This document shows positions 28,667-37,492 of a DNA stretch of 64,000 nucleotides, in pieces. The notes below the pieces were generated by a model. That model saw only the letters and a program-made list of their open reading frames with translations, was not told the DNA's origin and ran no database searches. The DNA comes from Sporomusa acidovorans (GTDB taxonomy: Bacteria; Bacillota; Negativicutes; Sporomusales; Sporomusaceae). Position 1 is the first letter of the stretch. Every line of letters starts with the position of its first letter. Location of the stretch: assembly GCF_900101845.1 (NCBI RefSeq), contig NZ_FNAM01000008.1:1-64000 (forward strand), written 5' to 3'. The translations under genes were made by a program, and so were the position numbers.

Positions 28667-29497
28667 TCACGAACTAAGTTCAAAATTTATCGGCACTTTA
28701 ACTGTACAAGCAATTTTTTGTCCGGTTTCCCTCACCTTAGCCGGCACAAACCGCCAACGCTGAACGGCTTCCACAGCAGCCTCATCCAAAAGGTCTGAGC
28801 CGCTGCTGCTGATGACACTCACCTCACCGGCACGTCCATTCTCCAAAACTTCCACTCTAATCACTACCGTGCCTTCAATGCCTGCCTGGCGTGCTGCTTC
28901 CGGATACGGCGGTTTCCGTTGCGAGAGAATGCTGGGGCGAATAATGTCCGAGCCTGAACCTGAGCCTGTGCCTGAACCTGAGCCTGTGCCTGAACCTGAG
29001 CCTGTGCCTGAACCTGAACCTGAGCCCGAGCCTGAGCCTGAGCCTAAATCCGAACCTGCGCCTGTGCCGTAGCCGCCTGACGACGATTCCCCGGCGCCAC
29101 TTGCGGCGTTACCGGCCGGGACAATAGCGCTGGTGTCAACAGACTCGAGCGACATGCTACTGACAGCCACTACCGCCTCTACAGCCGCAGGTTCCGCCAT
29201 CGCTGCCTGCGAAAACGGCTGGGCAACTTGCTGCATAACTGGCAGTGCTGCCGGCTGCTGCGGCTGGTTTGCCGGTGCCGCACTGCTTGCCGCCCCCTGG
29301 TCAGGTAAGGATGCTCCCCCTCCCCCCTGCGGACTATCCGGCTCATTTGACAATTCCAGCTCAATTAAGGTTTCCGGCAGCTCCACAGGCACCAAAGCCT
29401 TACTCACCATCCAGCCTGCACCTGCTAACACAATAACATGCAGTATAACCGAAACAATCCAGGCTTTTTGCCAGCGTGAACCTCCCTCCCGCTTCAT
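28667..29497 (-). CDS. tonB: TonB energy transducer with Gly-Ser linker
   Basis: Periplasm-spanning protein that drives the TonB receptors. An N-terminal membrane helix ([20 protein letters not shown]) is followed by a long low-complexity region. The C-terminal TonB domain ([26 protein letters not shown], then [16 protein letters not shown]) is complete. Instead of the usual Pro-Glu/Pro-Lys spacer, residues ~150-190 are (GS)n with GT interruptions. Its ATG overlaps the ExbD stop (TAATG). It forms a unit with exbD and exbB and is in a B12-controlled cluster, so it probably serves the corrinoid receptors. Confidence 0.93.
   Translation of the reverse strand: MKREGGSRWQKAWIVSVILHVIVLAGAGWMVSKALVPVELPETLIELELSNEPDSPQGGGGASLPDQGAASSAAPANQPQQPAALPVMQQVAQPFSQAAMAEPAAVEAVVAVSSMSLESVDTSAIVPAGNAASGAGESSSGGYGTGAGSDLGSGSGSGSGSGSGTGSGSGTGSGSGTGSGSGSDIIRPSILSQRKPPYPEAARQAGIEGTVVIRVEVLENGRAGEVSVISSSGSDLLDEAAVEAVQRWRFVPAKVRETGQKIACTVKVPINFELSS
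28951..29046 (-). repeat. Short tandem repeat coding the TonB Gly-Ser linker
   Basis: Units of GAGCCTGTGCCTGAACCT type (18 bases, built from 6-base steps) are repeated on the plus strand. Read in the tonB frame they code for Gly-Ser/Gly-Thr. The opposite strand would code Pro-Glu-Pro-Val, the composition of a classic TonB spacer. Confidence 0.85.
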
Positions 29498-29907
29498 TAT
29501 TTATCCTTCCTTTCCGTCGCAATAGCCACCCGGTGCGCCCCCGCCAGTTTCAATTCATCAAGAACAGCCACAACCTTGCCATATTCCGCCATTTTGTCGG
29601 ATCGCAATACGAAAACCACATCGTTTTGTTTGCCAAGCTCCATTTGTACCCGCTTCTTTACCAGTTCCAGCGGCACATCCTCCTGATCAAACATAATCCT
29701 GCCGTCTTTCGTAACAATAACAGCCACACTGCGCGGCCTCTCGCTCTGCGCCGAAGCCGCCTGCGGCAAATTAACGGGAATAATCTGCTGATCAACCATA
29801 TAGAGGGTACTCATAATAAAAAATACCAACAAAAAGAAAATAATATCAATCATCGGAATAATCATTAGCTTAGGCTGGTGTTCTGACCGCAAGTTACGCA
29901 ATTTCAT
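29497..29907 (-). CDS. exbD: ExbD/TolR biopolymer transport protein
   Basis: A 136-residue single-pass protein with the key membrane aspartate: KLMIIPMIDIIFFLLVFFIM (Asp21). The periplasmic domain includes VTKDGRIMFDQEDVPLELV and FVLRSDKMAEYGKVVAVLDEL. ATG 29907 overlaps the ExbB end by 14 bases. It works with ExbB and TonB to pass proton-motive force to the outer membrane. Confidence 0.93.
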   Translation of the reverse strand: MKLRNLRSEHQPKLMIIPMIDIIFFLLVFFIMSTLYMVDQQIIPVNLPQAASAQSERPRSVAVIVTKDGRIMFDQEDVPLELVKKRVQMELGKQNDVVFVLRSDKMAEYGKVVAVLDELKLAGAHRVAIATERKDK

Positions 29908-30529
29908 GATCTTGCTCCTGTTTGACGTGCCCGATAATCACCAGACAGGTCTGCTCAATCTGAGTAATAAACTGGTCCAACCGGTGATTAAAATAACTGT
30001 AAACAACCATCGACAAAGTGGCTACACACAAACCGGAGGCGGTCGCGACAAGCGCCTCGCCCACGCCGCCGGTTATGGCCTGCGGCTGACCGGCTTTGAT
30101 ATTCATGACACTGAACGAGCTAATCATCCCGACAACGGTTCCCAGGAGACCTAACAGCGGCGCAATCGTAACGATCGTATCCAAGTGACTTAAATTGGCC
30201 CGCAAATTGGCAACAGCCAACGATGCTTCTCCTTCAAGGACACTTTCCATATTCCGGCAGCCGCACCGCCAATAACCAATGCCCTTAGCAGCCACCATGG
30301 CGGCAACGCCTTGGGTTTTACAGCATAACTCACCGGCTGCCGGCCAATTGCTCTGTTCCAGCAAAAGCGTCAGCTGCCCAATAAACTTGTGCATATCGGT
30401 GTTCATTTTTCTAAAGTATAAAAAACGCTCCACGCCAATTGATACCACTATCAAAGAACAGGCCAGAATCAGGTACATGACCGGCCCGCCTTTATGAAAC
30501 ACACTAAAACATTCCGCTATAAAGCTCAT
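29894..30529 (-). CDS. exbB: ExbB/TolQ proton channel subunit
   Basis: Three-helix MotA/TolQ/ExbB family protein, ~211 residues. Landmarks are GGPVMYLILACSLIVVSIGVERFLYF, the second-helix TIVTIAPLLGLLGTVVGMISSF and the third-helix GGVGEALVATASGLCVATLSMVVYSYF. ATG 30529 is preceded by GGAGGAG. It follows the chlD part with a 32-base gap and overlaps exbD. Standard partner of ExbD and TonB. Confidence 0.92.
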   Translation of the reverse strand: MSFIAECFSVFHKGGPVMYLILACSLIVVSIGVERFLYFRKMNTDMHKFIGQLTLLLEQSNWPAAGELCCKTQGVAAMVAAKGIGYWRCGCRNMESVLEGEASLAVANLRANLSHLDTIVTIAPLLGLLGTVVGMISSFSVMNIKAGQPQAITGGVGEALVATASGLCVATLSMVVYSYFNHRLDQFITQIEQTCLVIIGHVKQEQDHEIA

Positions 30530-30561
30530 TTCTTCTCCTCCGTATTCCAGCATGCACATTG

Positions 30562-32636
30562 CTAAGACAAATTCTTAACAATATACATAATGTTCTGTTC
30601 CGATAATTCCTGCAGGCTGTAGTAGGCAGAACCCATCTTCCTGGCCACATTCCGTGCCAGACCCAGCTTAACAAAATCCCGCTCGGTATCAATGACCACA
30701 CTCTGTACGCCTACCCGATTGATTTTTTCCGCTGCTTTCAAGGCTTCGTCCATTCCGCCACCACCGCCGGTGACGGCAGCATTGGCCCGTCCATCGGTAA
30801 CAAGTACCAATACCGGCTTCATTTCCCGGTCTTTTTGCCGACGAGAGGCCAGCACTTTTAGAGCTGTTGACAATCCTGCCGCCAGCGGCGTTTTTCCGCC
30901 TGTCGGCAGGCGGCGCAGACATTTTTGCGCCAGATCGACACTGCGGGTAATGGGCAACAGCACCTCGGCGGTATGCCGCCGGAAAGCAATCAAGCCTACC
31001 TGGTCCCGCTTCTGATAGGCATCCTGCAGCATGGAGCACACGGCCCCCTTGACAGCCCGCATCCGCTCACGCGCCCCCATGGAGCCACTGGCATCCACAA
31101 CGAAGAGGAAGGTGCTGCCGATTCGCTTTTCACGGATTTTTTGCCGCAAATCTTCCTGCTCAATAGCAATGGCGCATTTGTTTCTCTTACGAAATCTCTG
31201 ATAAAGCACAGCCGCCCGTAAAGTAGCGTCAAAGGCTAAATCGGTCACCGGCCCATGTGGGATAGCGGAACGCACATAACGTCCCTGCTTACTATCAGTC
31301 CGAGTTAAACTGCGTTTGCCGCTGCCGCGGCGCTCCTGGCGATCCTGCGCCAACGATAAGTCTATGGAAATAAAGGGAAAAGTTGTGTCAATATCCGCCA
31401 CTTTTTCCCGATCGCTGCCCTGATTTTCCGGCTGCCCGCCAGACAGTTCGTCCTGTTTCTCCGGTTTTTCCTGCTCCTGCCGCTCTCCTGGCGGAGGTGG
31501 CTGATTATTGTGCTGATCATCAAAAGAATCATCAGGCGGTCGTTCCTGGTTTTGCTCTTGCTCCGGCGATTCGGACGGAAAAGGCTGTTCCTCCTGACGC
31601 CTGCGCTGCGGCAGTACATAACCGGCGGCTTCATCGAGATCTGCCGGCAGCAAATAAGTGCGCCCGGCAAGGGCCGCAATACCCCGGGCAGCTTCCAGCA
31701 AGAACAGTTCCGCCCGGTGACCTGCCGAATGGGCTTTGGCACACATTTGAGCGGCAAGCAGCATCATGGGTTCAGAGATAGCAATACCGGGCAACTGCTT
31801 TTTAGCAGCCGCCACCTGCCGGCTGATTGATGCCGTAGCCGCCGCATAACGCCGCACAAACTCTTCCGGGTTCGCTTCATAGTCAAGAATACGCCGCATA
31901 ATTTCTGCCCGTACGGCCGCGTCCTGTTCGCTGCTGACAGCGGCATATAAACCAAACCGGTCCAAGTCCTGCGGTGACAGGGCTCCCTCTTCCGGATTCA
32001 TAGTACCGATGAGAATACAGGCGGCTTCCTGCACACAGGAAATTCCTTCGCGTTCCACCTGCTGCTGCCCGGTGGCCGCCGCATCTAAGAGCGCTCCTAA
32101 AAAATCGCGGCGCAATAAATTCACTTCATCAATATAGAGGATATGCTTATGAGCCCTGGCAAGTATGCCTGGCAAAAAGCGGCGCTCGCCGCATTCTACG
32201 GCATACTGCATATCAAAATATTACGGTTCGCCTGGGCCAAAATGCCGGGGTCAAATTTCTTTTCCCCTTGTTTAATGGCATGTTCGATGTCCAGTGTGCC
32301 AACCACCCGGTCCTCTGTCGCGCTGACAGGCAGTTCTACCACTCGCATTTTGACTGTCTGCACCGGCAAACCATTTTCCTGTCCCGCCTTGTCCCGGCAA
32401 TTGTCGCATAAATGGCCGCTATCGGCCGGATCGCAATGAAACGGACAGTTTTTACTTACCGCCATGGCCGGCAATAAATCAGCCAGTGCTCTAACAGCCG
32501 TAGATTTAGCAGTACCTTTTTCCCCTTTGATCAATACCCCGCCCAACAATGGATTAATTACATTTAAAATAAGTGCCAGCTTCATGTCCTCTTGTCCGAC
32601 AATAGCAGTAAACGGATACACAGCCTTATGCTTCAC
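30562..32636 (-). pseudogene. Mg-chelatase-type ChlI/ChlD ATPase pair, collapsed into a frameshifted fusion
   Basis: The first ~140 residues (GTG 32636 to ~32215) are ChlI/Bch[19 protein letters not shown], Walker [43 protein letters not shown]. The frame then stops (ICSMP). The other frame starts [34 protein letters not shown], so the PGILA block appears twice. From there it is ChlD-like: rest of an AAA domain, a Pro/Gln/Glu-rich linker, and a VWA domain with the MIDAS motif FVVDASGSMGARERM. The simplest reading is a deletion that joined the middle of chlI to the homologous middle of chlD, out of frame. Such ATPases partner CobN-type chelatases; the cobN here is also broken. Confidence 0.85.
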
Positions 32637-33780
32637 CTTCGCTCAACTCCCCGTTGGCTTCCCGGCATTTTGCTCTAAGAATATTGATCAGCAAAATTGT
32701 CCAGAATTTTAAACAAGCCTCTACGCTTGCCTCGGCGATAACCGGCGCTTCCACCCCAAATTTGCCGGCTGCCGCCCTAAGCAGTTCATTGCCGGCCTGC
32801 CGCACTTCCACAGCGGATAATAGCTTCCACTGGAATTCATCTAAAAGATGTATATACAAAGCTGCATAAGTTACAACATAACCGTCTCGATCGACCTGAT
32901 AAAGTACATCCATAAATTTAGGCTTACTAACCGCCTTAGCGTTACCGCCGGCATAAGCCTGCCACAAACTTTCTTCCACAATACCGTACCGTTTAAACCG
33001 GCGCAGCATACTGTGCTGCTGCCGCGGCGACAATTTAGTCTGCTTACATAAGGCCTCTTTAACTGCCGGCAGCACCGTCCGGCCGATCAGTTCCCCCAGC
33101 TTCGAGTGCTTGCCGGCGCTTTCCAGATAGAGCGACGAAGCAGGATTGGCAATCACAATGGTCTGGTCGGTGCCTGAACCGGTAGCCAAACCTGTCGAGT
33201 AATGGCTGCCAACCATCAATTCCTGCAATGCCGCTGTCTTCGCCTCCGTACAGGTAACCATAGCCCGGTTCAAAATTCCCGGCGGCAAATCGGCGTCAAT
33301 GACCAGCATAATATTTATGGTGCCGGGTTTTTCCACCGCGCTTTTGTCGATAGGCTGAAAATAATCGGTCGGATCACCGACCCGTCCGCCATTAACCTCC
33401 ACGCCGCCGGTGACAATGGCCGTTACCGTCAGATTCTCATAGCACTCCGTATATATCGCCACATTTTCCATAGAAGCCGCCGTGCCCATGCCGGCAGTTG
33501 TCGCCGGGTCAAGCCCGATTTCCTCGGCAATCAGCCGCATATGCTCCTGGTAAGTAGGCGCGCGCATCGTACAAGCCATGCCGGCACCGGGATTGCAGTC
33601 ATTGTTAAATACCGCTGTCAAATCCTCCCGGTAACCGCCGTTGACAACAGCCGTACTGCTTACCTTGCGCGGTTGTTCAAACGGAATCACGATGCTTTTA
33701 TAATACCGGTAAACCGAATCACCGGTTGCTAAGGTGCATAATTTCAATGCTTGCTCCCTCCCCTGTATCCACAAATTCAT
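32626..33780 (-). CDS. cbiZ: Adenosylcobinamide amidohydrolase CbiZ, cytoplasmic
   Basis: Opens the nucleotide loop of imported pseudo- or other cobamides to give cobyric acid for rebuilding. Blocks: [75 protein letters not shown] and [16 protein letters not shown] 33780 follows GAGGA six bases upstream; the longer frame has no ribosome site. There is no signal peptide, unlike the paralogue at 21399-22562, though the ~150-residue C-terminal extension is shared. It overlaps the chlI start by 11 bases, in the BtuF operon. Confidence 0.92.
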   Translation of the reverse strand: MNLWIQGREQALKLCTLATGDSVYRYYKSIVIPFEQPRKVSSTAVVNGGYREDLTAVFNNDCNPGAGMACTMRAPTYQEHMRLIAEEIGLDPATTAGMGTAASMENVAIYTECYENLTVTAIVTGGVEVNGGRVGDPTDYFQPIDKSAVEKPGTINIMLVIDADLPPGILNRAMVTCTEAKTAALQELMVGSHYSTGLATGSGTDQTIVIANPASSLYLESAGKHSKLGELIGRTVLPAVKEALCKQTKLSPRQQHSMLRRFKRYGIVEESLWQAYAGGNAKAVSKPKFMDVLYQVDRDGYVVTYAALYIHLLDEFQWKLLSAVEVRQAGNELLRAAAGKFGVEAPVIAEASVEACLKFWTILLINILRAKCREANGELSEGEA

Positions 33781-33805
33781 GTCTAATCCTCTTTTCGCTT
33801 TGCAA

Positions 33806-34579
33806 TTATATTGGCAATACGGCAAACTGACCCGGGCCGACGCACTCTTTGGCAAAATCCCAGTCAAATACAAGAACCGCCGGCTTGCCGGCATAGGCCA
33901 GCCGCATTTCTCCGGAAACGACTACCGCGCTTTGCGCATGGGTAAAATCCAGTCGCTCCTGCTTGCCTGTCTGATTACACACCCATAGCGCACGCCCGCT
34001 GGCCCTTGAAGCCCTTTTCCAGGCGTTTTCCGGCGGGCCGCCGCAGCCATTGGGCGGCCAGGCGGCAGGAACAACCAGGATCTCGGCGCCTTTACCGGCC
34101 AATTCAACGGCATTTTCTGCATACCAGGAGTCGGCGCAAATCAGAATGCCAGCCGTTCTGTCCCCGCATTTTACCGGCTCCAGCATTTCTCCTTTTGCCG
34201 CCCAGCCTTCGGAAACGCCCTTATGGGCTTGTTTTTTCCGGTGACGGCCAATTACAGTGCCATCAGGGCCAATCACCAGGCAGCTGTTATAATGCTTGCC
34301 TGTCACCGCATCCCGCTCGGCACAGCCTAAGAATACCGTCAGCCGGTGTTTAGCTGCCGATTTTAGAATAGGCTCAATCTTTGCTGAGGGCTGAACCGGC
34401 ACTTCAATGAGCTTGCTTTCCCGCTCACAAGCAAAAAAATATCCCTGCACCGCCGTTTCCGGTGTAACAACCCAGCTGGCTCCCGCTGCCGCCGCCACGC
34501 CAATACCCTCGCTTAGAATCTCCAGATTGTGGCTTTCCGGACCGCCACTAACATCTACATGCAGCAACGCAACTCTCAT
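33806..34579 (-). CDS. Carbon-nitrogen hydrolase (nitrilase superfamily)
   Basis: A 257-residue amidase-type member of the nitrilase superfamily. The catalytic triad is visible: Glu41 (VVTPETAVQGYF), Lys115 or Lys116 (GRHRKKQAHKG) and Cys148 (GILICADSWYAE). No signal peptide. It overlaps the radical-SAM gene by 32 bases and precedes cbiZ by 25 bases. Members hydrolyse amides or nitriles. With BtuF and CbiZ on either side, an amide on a corrinoid side chain or on a product of the radical-SAM protein is a reasonable guess but not shown. Confidence 0.85.
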   Translation of the reverse strand: MRVALLHVDVSGGPESHNLEILSEGIGVAAAAGASWVVTPETAVQGYFFACERESKLIEVPVQPSAKIEPILKSAAKHRLTVFLGCAERDAVTGKHYNSCLVIGPDGTVIGRHRKKQAHKGVSEGWAAKGEMLEPVKCGDRTAGILICADSWYAENAVELAGKGAEILVVPAAWPPNGCGGPPENAWKRASRASGRALWVCNQTGKQERLDFTHAQSAVVVSGEMRLAYAGKPAVLVFDWDFAKECVGPGQFAVLPI

Positions 34580-35624
34580 CTATTTTTCTCCCCTGCCCTT
34601 CATGCTTTAGATACCATTCAATTGCCACCTGTTTTAAGGCGCATTCGGCGGCATAACCCTGACTGCCGCAGCCTGCTCCGTACCAACGGGCAAAACAGGC
34701 ACCGCCGCACAGTGAAAAAGAGGGACATCGCCGGCAAAAACTCATTTCATTGGAAATTAATGCCGCTACTTTTTGCTGTCTGGCAGTATCCAGCCCTGTT
34801 TTCACATGCCCCAGGTAAAAATCCGGCTGACCCGCCAGCGAAGCACAGGCATATAAACTGCCGCCTGCATCAACAAAAACCGCCTCGCCATTCATTGCGT
34901 GGCAGTGGCCAAACCCCTGCATTCGATTGTTCGCCAGTTTATCTACCCGCTCAATCTGAGAAAACAGAATAGTTCTGTCGGTCTTTTCCGCCAGATCTTT
35001 TCCTGTCTGAAACGCTTCTTCCACCCCCTGCCATACAGCCTCGGACGAAGGTGCCGCCATCCCGGCGCCCCTTCCTTGAGCGCGCAACAGATCAAAGCCA
35101 ATCCGCCGGATATTTCCCAGGTAATAGGCCATTTCCACCAGGCCGCTCAACTTAGCTGCATTTTCCCGGGTAACAACACAGGTAATGCCGGCGGCCATAC
35201 CTTGTTCCGCCAGCTTGCAGACACCGTTAAGAATCTGGCTGCAAGTTCCCCGGCCATCCGGCAGGCAACGCTGCCGGTCATTACTGTCCAAGCGTCCGTC
35301 AAGACTGATCCCGATGCCTACCTGGCCGGCTTTCAAGACGGCGGCCATTTCTCTGGTCAGCAGTGACGCATTGGTCTGCAGCTGCATAATAACAGGCAGG
35401 CCATTTTCCCGTACATAGCGAATCACTGCCTGCAGAACCGGAAAATTAAGCAAAGGCTCACCGCCGCTAAACTGCAGGGCAAAAGGCTGCCCGTCGGCCG
35501 CCGTCAATTCCAGGGCAGCAATGGCAGTGGCAGTATTCATGGTTTCTGCGGGATGTTCGGCATAACAATATTTGCAGGCAAAATTACACTGTCCGGTCAA
35601 ACCCAAAATCAACATACTCAACAT
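34548..35624 (-). CDS. Radical SAM protein with SPASM-like C-terminus
   Basis: A 358-residue protein with the [4Fe-4S]-SAM motif Cys13-x3-Cys17-x2-Cys20 (GQCNFACKYCYAE), the SAM-binding FSGGEPLL and the ISLDG strand typical of the anSME/peptide-maturase subgroup. The C-terminus has a cysteine-rich SPASM region (CRRCPSFSLCGGACF, then CGSQGYAAEC) that would hold extra Fe-S clusters. The start region is not certain (ATG 35624 or 35615). It sits between btuF and the nitrilase gene. No precursor peptide is obvious nearby. A role in modifying a corrinoid, or a protein in this pathway, is open. Confidence 0.87.
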   Translation of the reverse strand: MLSMLILGLTGQCNFACKYCYAEHPAETMNTATAIAALELTAADGQPFALQFSGGEPLLNFPVLQAVIRYVRENGLPVIMQLQTNASLLTREMAAVLKAGQVGIGISLDGRLDSNDRQRCLPDGRGTCSQILNGVCKLAEQGMAAGITCVVTRENAAKLSGLVEMAYYLGNIRRIGFDLLRAQGRGAGMAAPSSEAVWQGVEEAFQTGKDLAEKTDRTILFSQIERVDKLANNRMQGFGHCHAMNGEAVFVDAGGSLYACASLAGQPDFYLGHVKTGLDTARQQKVAALISNEMSFCRRCPSFSLCGGACFARWYGAGCGSQGYAAECALKQVAIEWYLKHEGQGRKIDESCVAACRC

Positions 35625-35744
35625 ACGTTTTGTCCATCACTCCGTTCTTTCACTCACGACAATCAACATTCGTTTCCGGCAATACGCGCCCCCAAATGCT
35701 TAGTCTCCCAGTTTCCCTCTATAATAAAAAGAAAAAACTTAGTT

Positions 35745-36728
35745 TTATTCATCCTTAACATAATCCGGATAAGCAACCCTGGCTACATCCCATACACCTT
35801 GCACAATATACTGCGATGTGCAAACCAAATGACTATCAGGCACCGAAATCAGCTTGTGCCGGCGAATGGCTTTTACCCCTTGAAGAGCCGGGTCTTCCTG
35901 TAACTCAACGGCCAGTTTTTGCAGATCGGTTTTGCCGGCATAGTCCCAAAGAGGGAGCAAAATTATATCAGGATTAACGGCAACAAGCTGTTCTTTCGTT
36001 AAACTGTCATTCATCTCCAAACCGGCAGCAGCCGCACCGTTCACCACACCGGCATGCCGGCAGATATCGTCAAAGGTACTGCCTTTGCCATCGCTTCCCC
36101 CCATTACGGTATACCGGATGATCACCTGCCGTTTGTCGTCAGGAACCTGTTTTACCTGCCCGGCAATTTGCGCCAGTTGTTGATCCATTTCGGCTACCAG
36201 ACGGCTGCCGGCCTCGTCCTCACCAACCACCTGGGCGATAGCCATAATCGCTTGTTTGATCTCAGCAATGCTGGTCGGCATTTTATAGACATACACGGGC
36301 ATCCCCGTCTCCCGCAGTGTTTGTATTAATTCGGGCGGCTGCCAATCAGAAATAATCACCAGATCAGGCTGCAGGGCAATAACACTTTCGGCATTAGCCC
36401 GTATTTTTCGCGAAACAGCTTTCGCCTGCCCGCTAATATTGGAAATACCGCTGTCATCAGCCAGATAGGTTAAGGCGGCAATGCGCTCCGGCGCTACCAA
36501 ACCCATAAGGATTTCATCCGTGCTGCTTAACAGGGACACAATTTTTTGCGGTTTCTGCGGCAGGGTAAGCACATAACCCGTACTGTCTGTAAATTGGCCG
36601 CTGCTGACCGGCGGTTGATTGGGAACCTGACTTTTCCCGGCACAGCCGCCGGCAAAAGCTACCAGCAATCCCAAAAATACAATGATACCCGTTCGTATGG
36701 CGGAATATTTAACGAACCTTGCTGACAT
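35745..36728 (-). CDS. btuF: Periplasmic corrinoid-binding lipoprotein, BtuF-like
   Basis: Substrate-binding protein of the FecB/BtuF fold. A lipoprotein signal ends in lipobox AGGC. The first lobe begins LPQKPQKIVSLLSSTDEILMGL, then VIALQPDLVIISDWQPPELI. A long helix linker follows, then the second lobe (YTVMGGSDGKGSTFDDICRHAGVVN, NPDIILLPLWDYAG). ATG 36728 has AAGGAG nine bases upstream; ATG 36737 would be too close. First gene after riboswitch 3. As the only intact BtuF here, it probably delivers to BtuC/BtuD encoded in the riboswitch 1 operon. Confidence 0.9.
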   Translation of the reverse strand: MSARFVKYSAIRTGIIVFLGLLVAFAGGCAGKSQVPNQPPVSSGQFTDSTGYVLTLPQKPQKIVSLLSSTDEILMGLVAPERIAALTYLADDSGISNISGQAKAVSRKIRANAESVIALQPDLVIISDWQPPELIQTLRETGMPVYVYKMPTSIAEIKQAIMAIAQVVGEDEAGSRLVAEMDQQLAQIAGQVKQVPDDKRQVIIRYTVMGGSDGKGSTFDDICRHAGVVNGAAAAGLEMNDSLTKEQLVAVNPDIILLPLWDYAGKTDLQKLAVELQEDPALQGVKAIRRHKLISVPDSHLVCTSQYIVQGVWDVARVAYPDYVKDE

Positions 36729-36761
36729 CGTTTCCATCTCCTTAAGTCGTGTGTAGTTAAA

Positions 36762-36797
36762 TAAAAATAGACCTCCCTTATCGTGAAGGAAGGTCTA
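36762..36797 (-). terminator. Riboswitch 3 terminator
   Basis: Minus-strand stem AGACCTTCC/GGGAGGTCT followed by ATTTTTATTT, between the aptamer and btuF. Confidence 0.75.
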
Positions 36798-36829
36798 CCG
36801 GCTGCAAATTTGACAAAACCTGTGCCTGC

Positions 36830-37026
36830 TATAATCCCCTCCCCATACCTCGTGGGTAAAAACGGTGACTGTTAGCTAGGCAGTTCTCCTGACTCCGGTT
36901 CATGGCTTACTCAAACCTTCCCAGAAAAAAATCTTCCAGTGGCATCTCTTGAGTATGCTCCCCATTACAGTGGCGGGACCGCGCCGGTCTTTCACCGGTC
37001 TTCCCTATTAAGCCTGTCGGCGCCTA
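36830..37026 (-). promoter_or_regulatory. Cobalamin riboswitch 3 (btuF operon)
   Basis: Full aptamer on the minus strand with GGCGCGGTCCCGCCACTG, the B12 box GCCACTGTAATGGGGAGC and the 3' arm AGTCAGGAGAACTGCCTAGC. A TTGACA lies upstream at 37045-37050 but has no good -10, so its own promoter is doubtful. Confidence 0.92.
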
Positions 37027-37048
37027 GCTCTGTCGCTATGTTATTGTC

Positions 37049-37086
37049 AAAAAACTCCCGGACGCCGAAGCAGCCGGGAGTTTTTT
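37049..37086. terminator. Strong bidirectional terminator between riboswitches 4 and 3
   Basis: A 10-base-pair stem ACTCCCGGCT/GCCGGGAGT (imperfect) is flanked by A5 on one side and T6 on the other, so it should stop transcription from either side. Confidence 0.8.
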
Positions 37087-37100
37087 CTACAGTAGGCTAA

Positions 37101-37131
37101 TAAAAATCTCCTGATATAAAAATACCAGGAG
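37101..37131 (-). terminator. Riboswitch 4 expression-platform terminator
   Basis: Minus-strand CTCCTGGTAT/ATATCAGGAG followed by ATTTTTATT; the A-type stem shared with riboswitches 1, 2, 8 and 9. Confidence 0.75.
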
Positions 37132-37147
37132 TGAATTCAGCCACTTG

Positions 37148-37349
37148 CTGTAATCCCCTCCCCATACCGCGTGGGTCAAAAAACGGTGATTGTCAGCTAG
37201 GCAGTTCTCCTGACTCCGGATCGTCGCTCGCTTAAACCTTCCCAAGACCTGTTGTCCCAGTGGTATATCTTAAGCTTGCTCCCCGTTACAGTGGCGGGAC
37301 CGCGCCGGCTTTTAACCGGTCTTCCCTATTAAGCCCTAATTGGCACCTA
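37148..37349 (-). promoter_or_regulatory. Cobalamin riboswitch 4 (apparently without its own gene)
   Basis: Full aptamer on the minus strand: GTCCCGCCACTGTAACGGGG core, GTCAGGAGAACTGCCTAGC arm, and the 5' segment GTGCCAATTAGGGCTTAAT. It is followed by two terminators and then by riboswitch 3, with no reading frame between. Confidence 0.92.
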
Positions 37350-37385
37350 ACTCAAAAATATAAATTTACTAGTATTGTAATTTTT

Positions 37386-37414
37386 ATACTACAGAAAAAC
37401 CATGATCTTGTCAA
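37386..37414 (-). promoter_or_regulatory. Promoter of riboswitch 4
   Basis: TTGACA (37409-37414) and TAGTAT (37386-37391) lie 17 bases apart on the minus strand. Confidence 0.65.
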
Positions 37415-37492
37415 TACATAAAATCCTACTATTTGCCAGCACGGGGGAGCATTCCGTTGCTTATGCATCTATATAATTCCCACAAAGAGTTC

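Noticed and set aside
28812..29072. Plus-strand frame rich in Pro-Glu repeats, looking like a TonB spacer
   Set aside because: It is the antisense of the real tonB gene, which has all TonB domains; no start signals. Kept only as a comment on repeat inversion.
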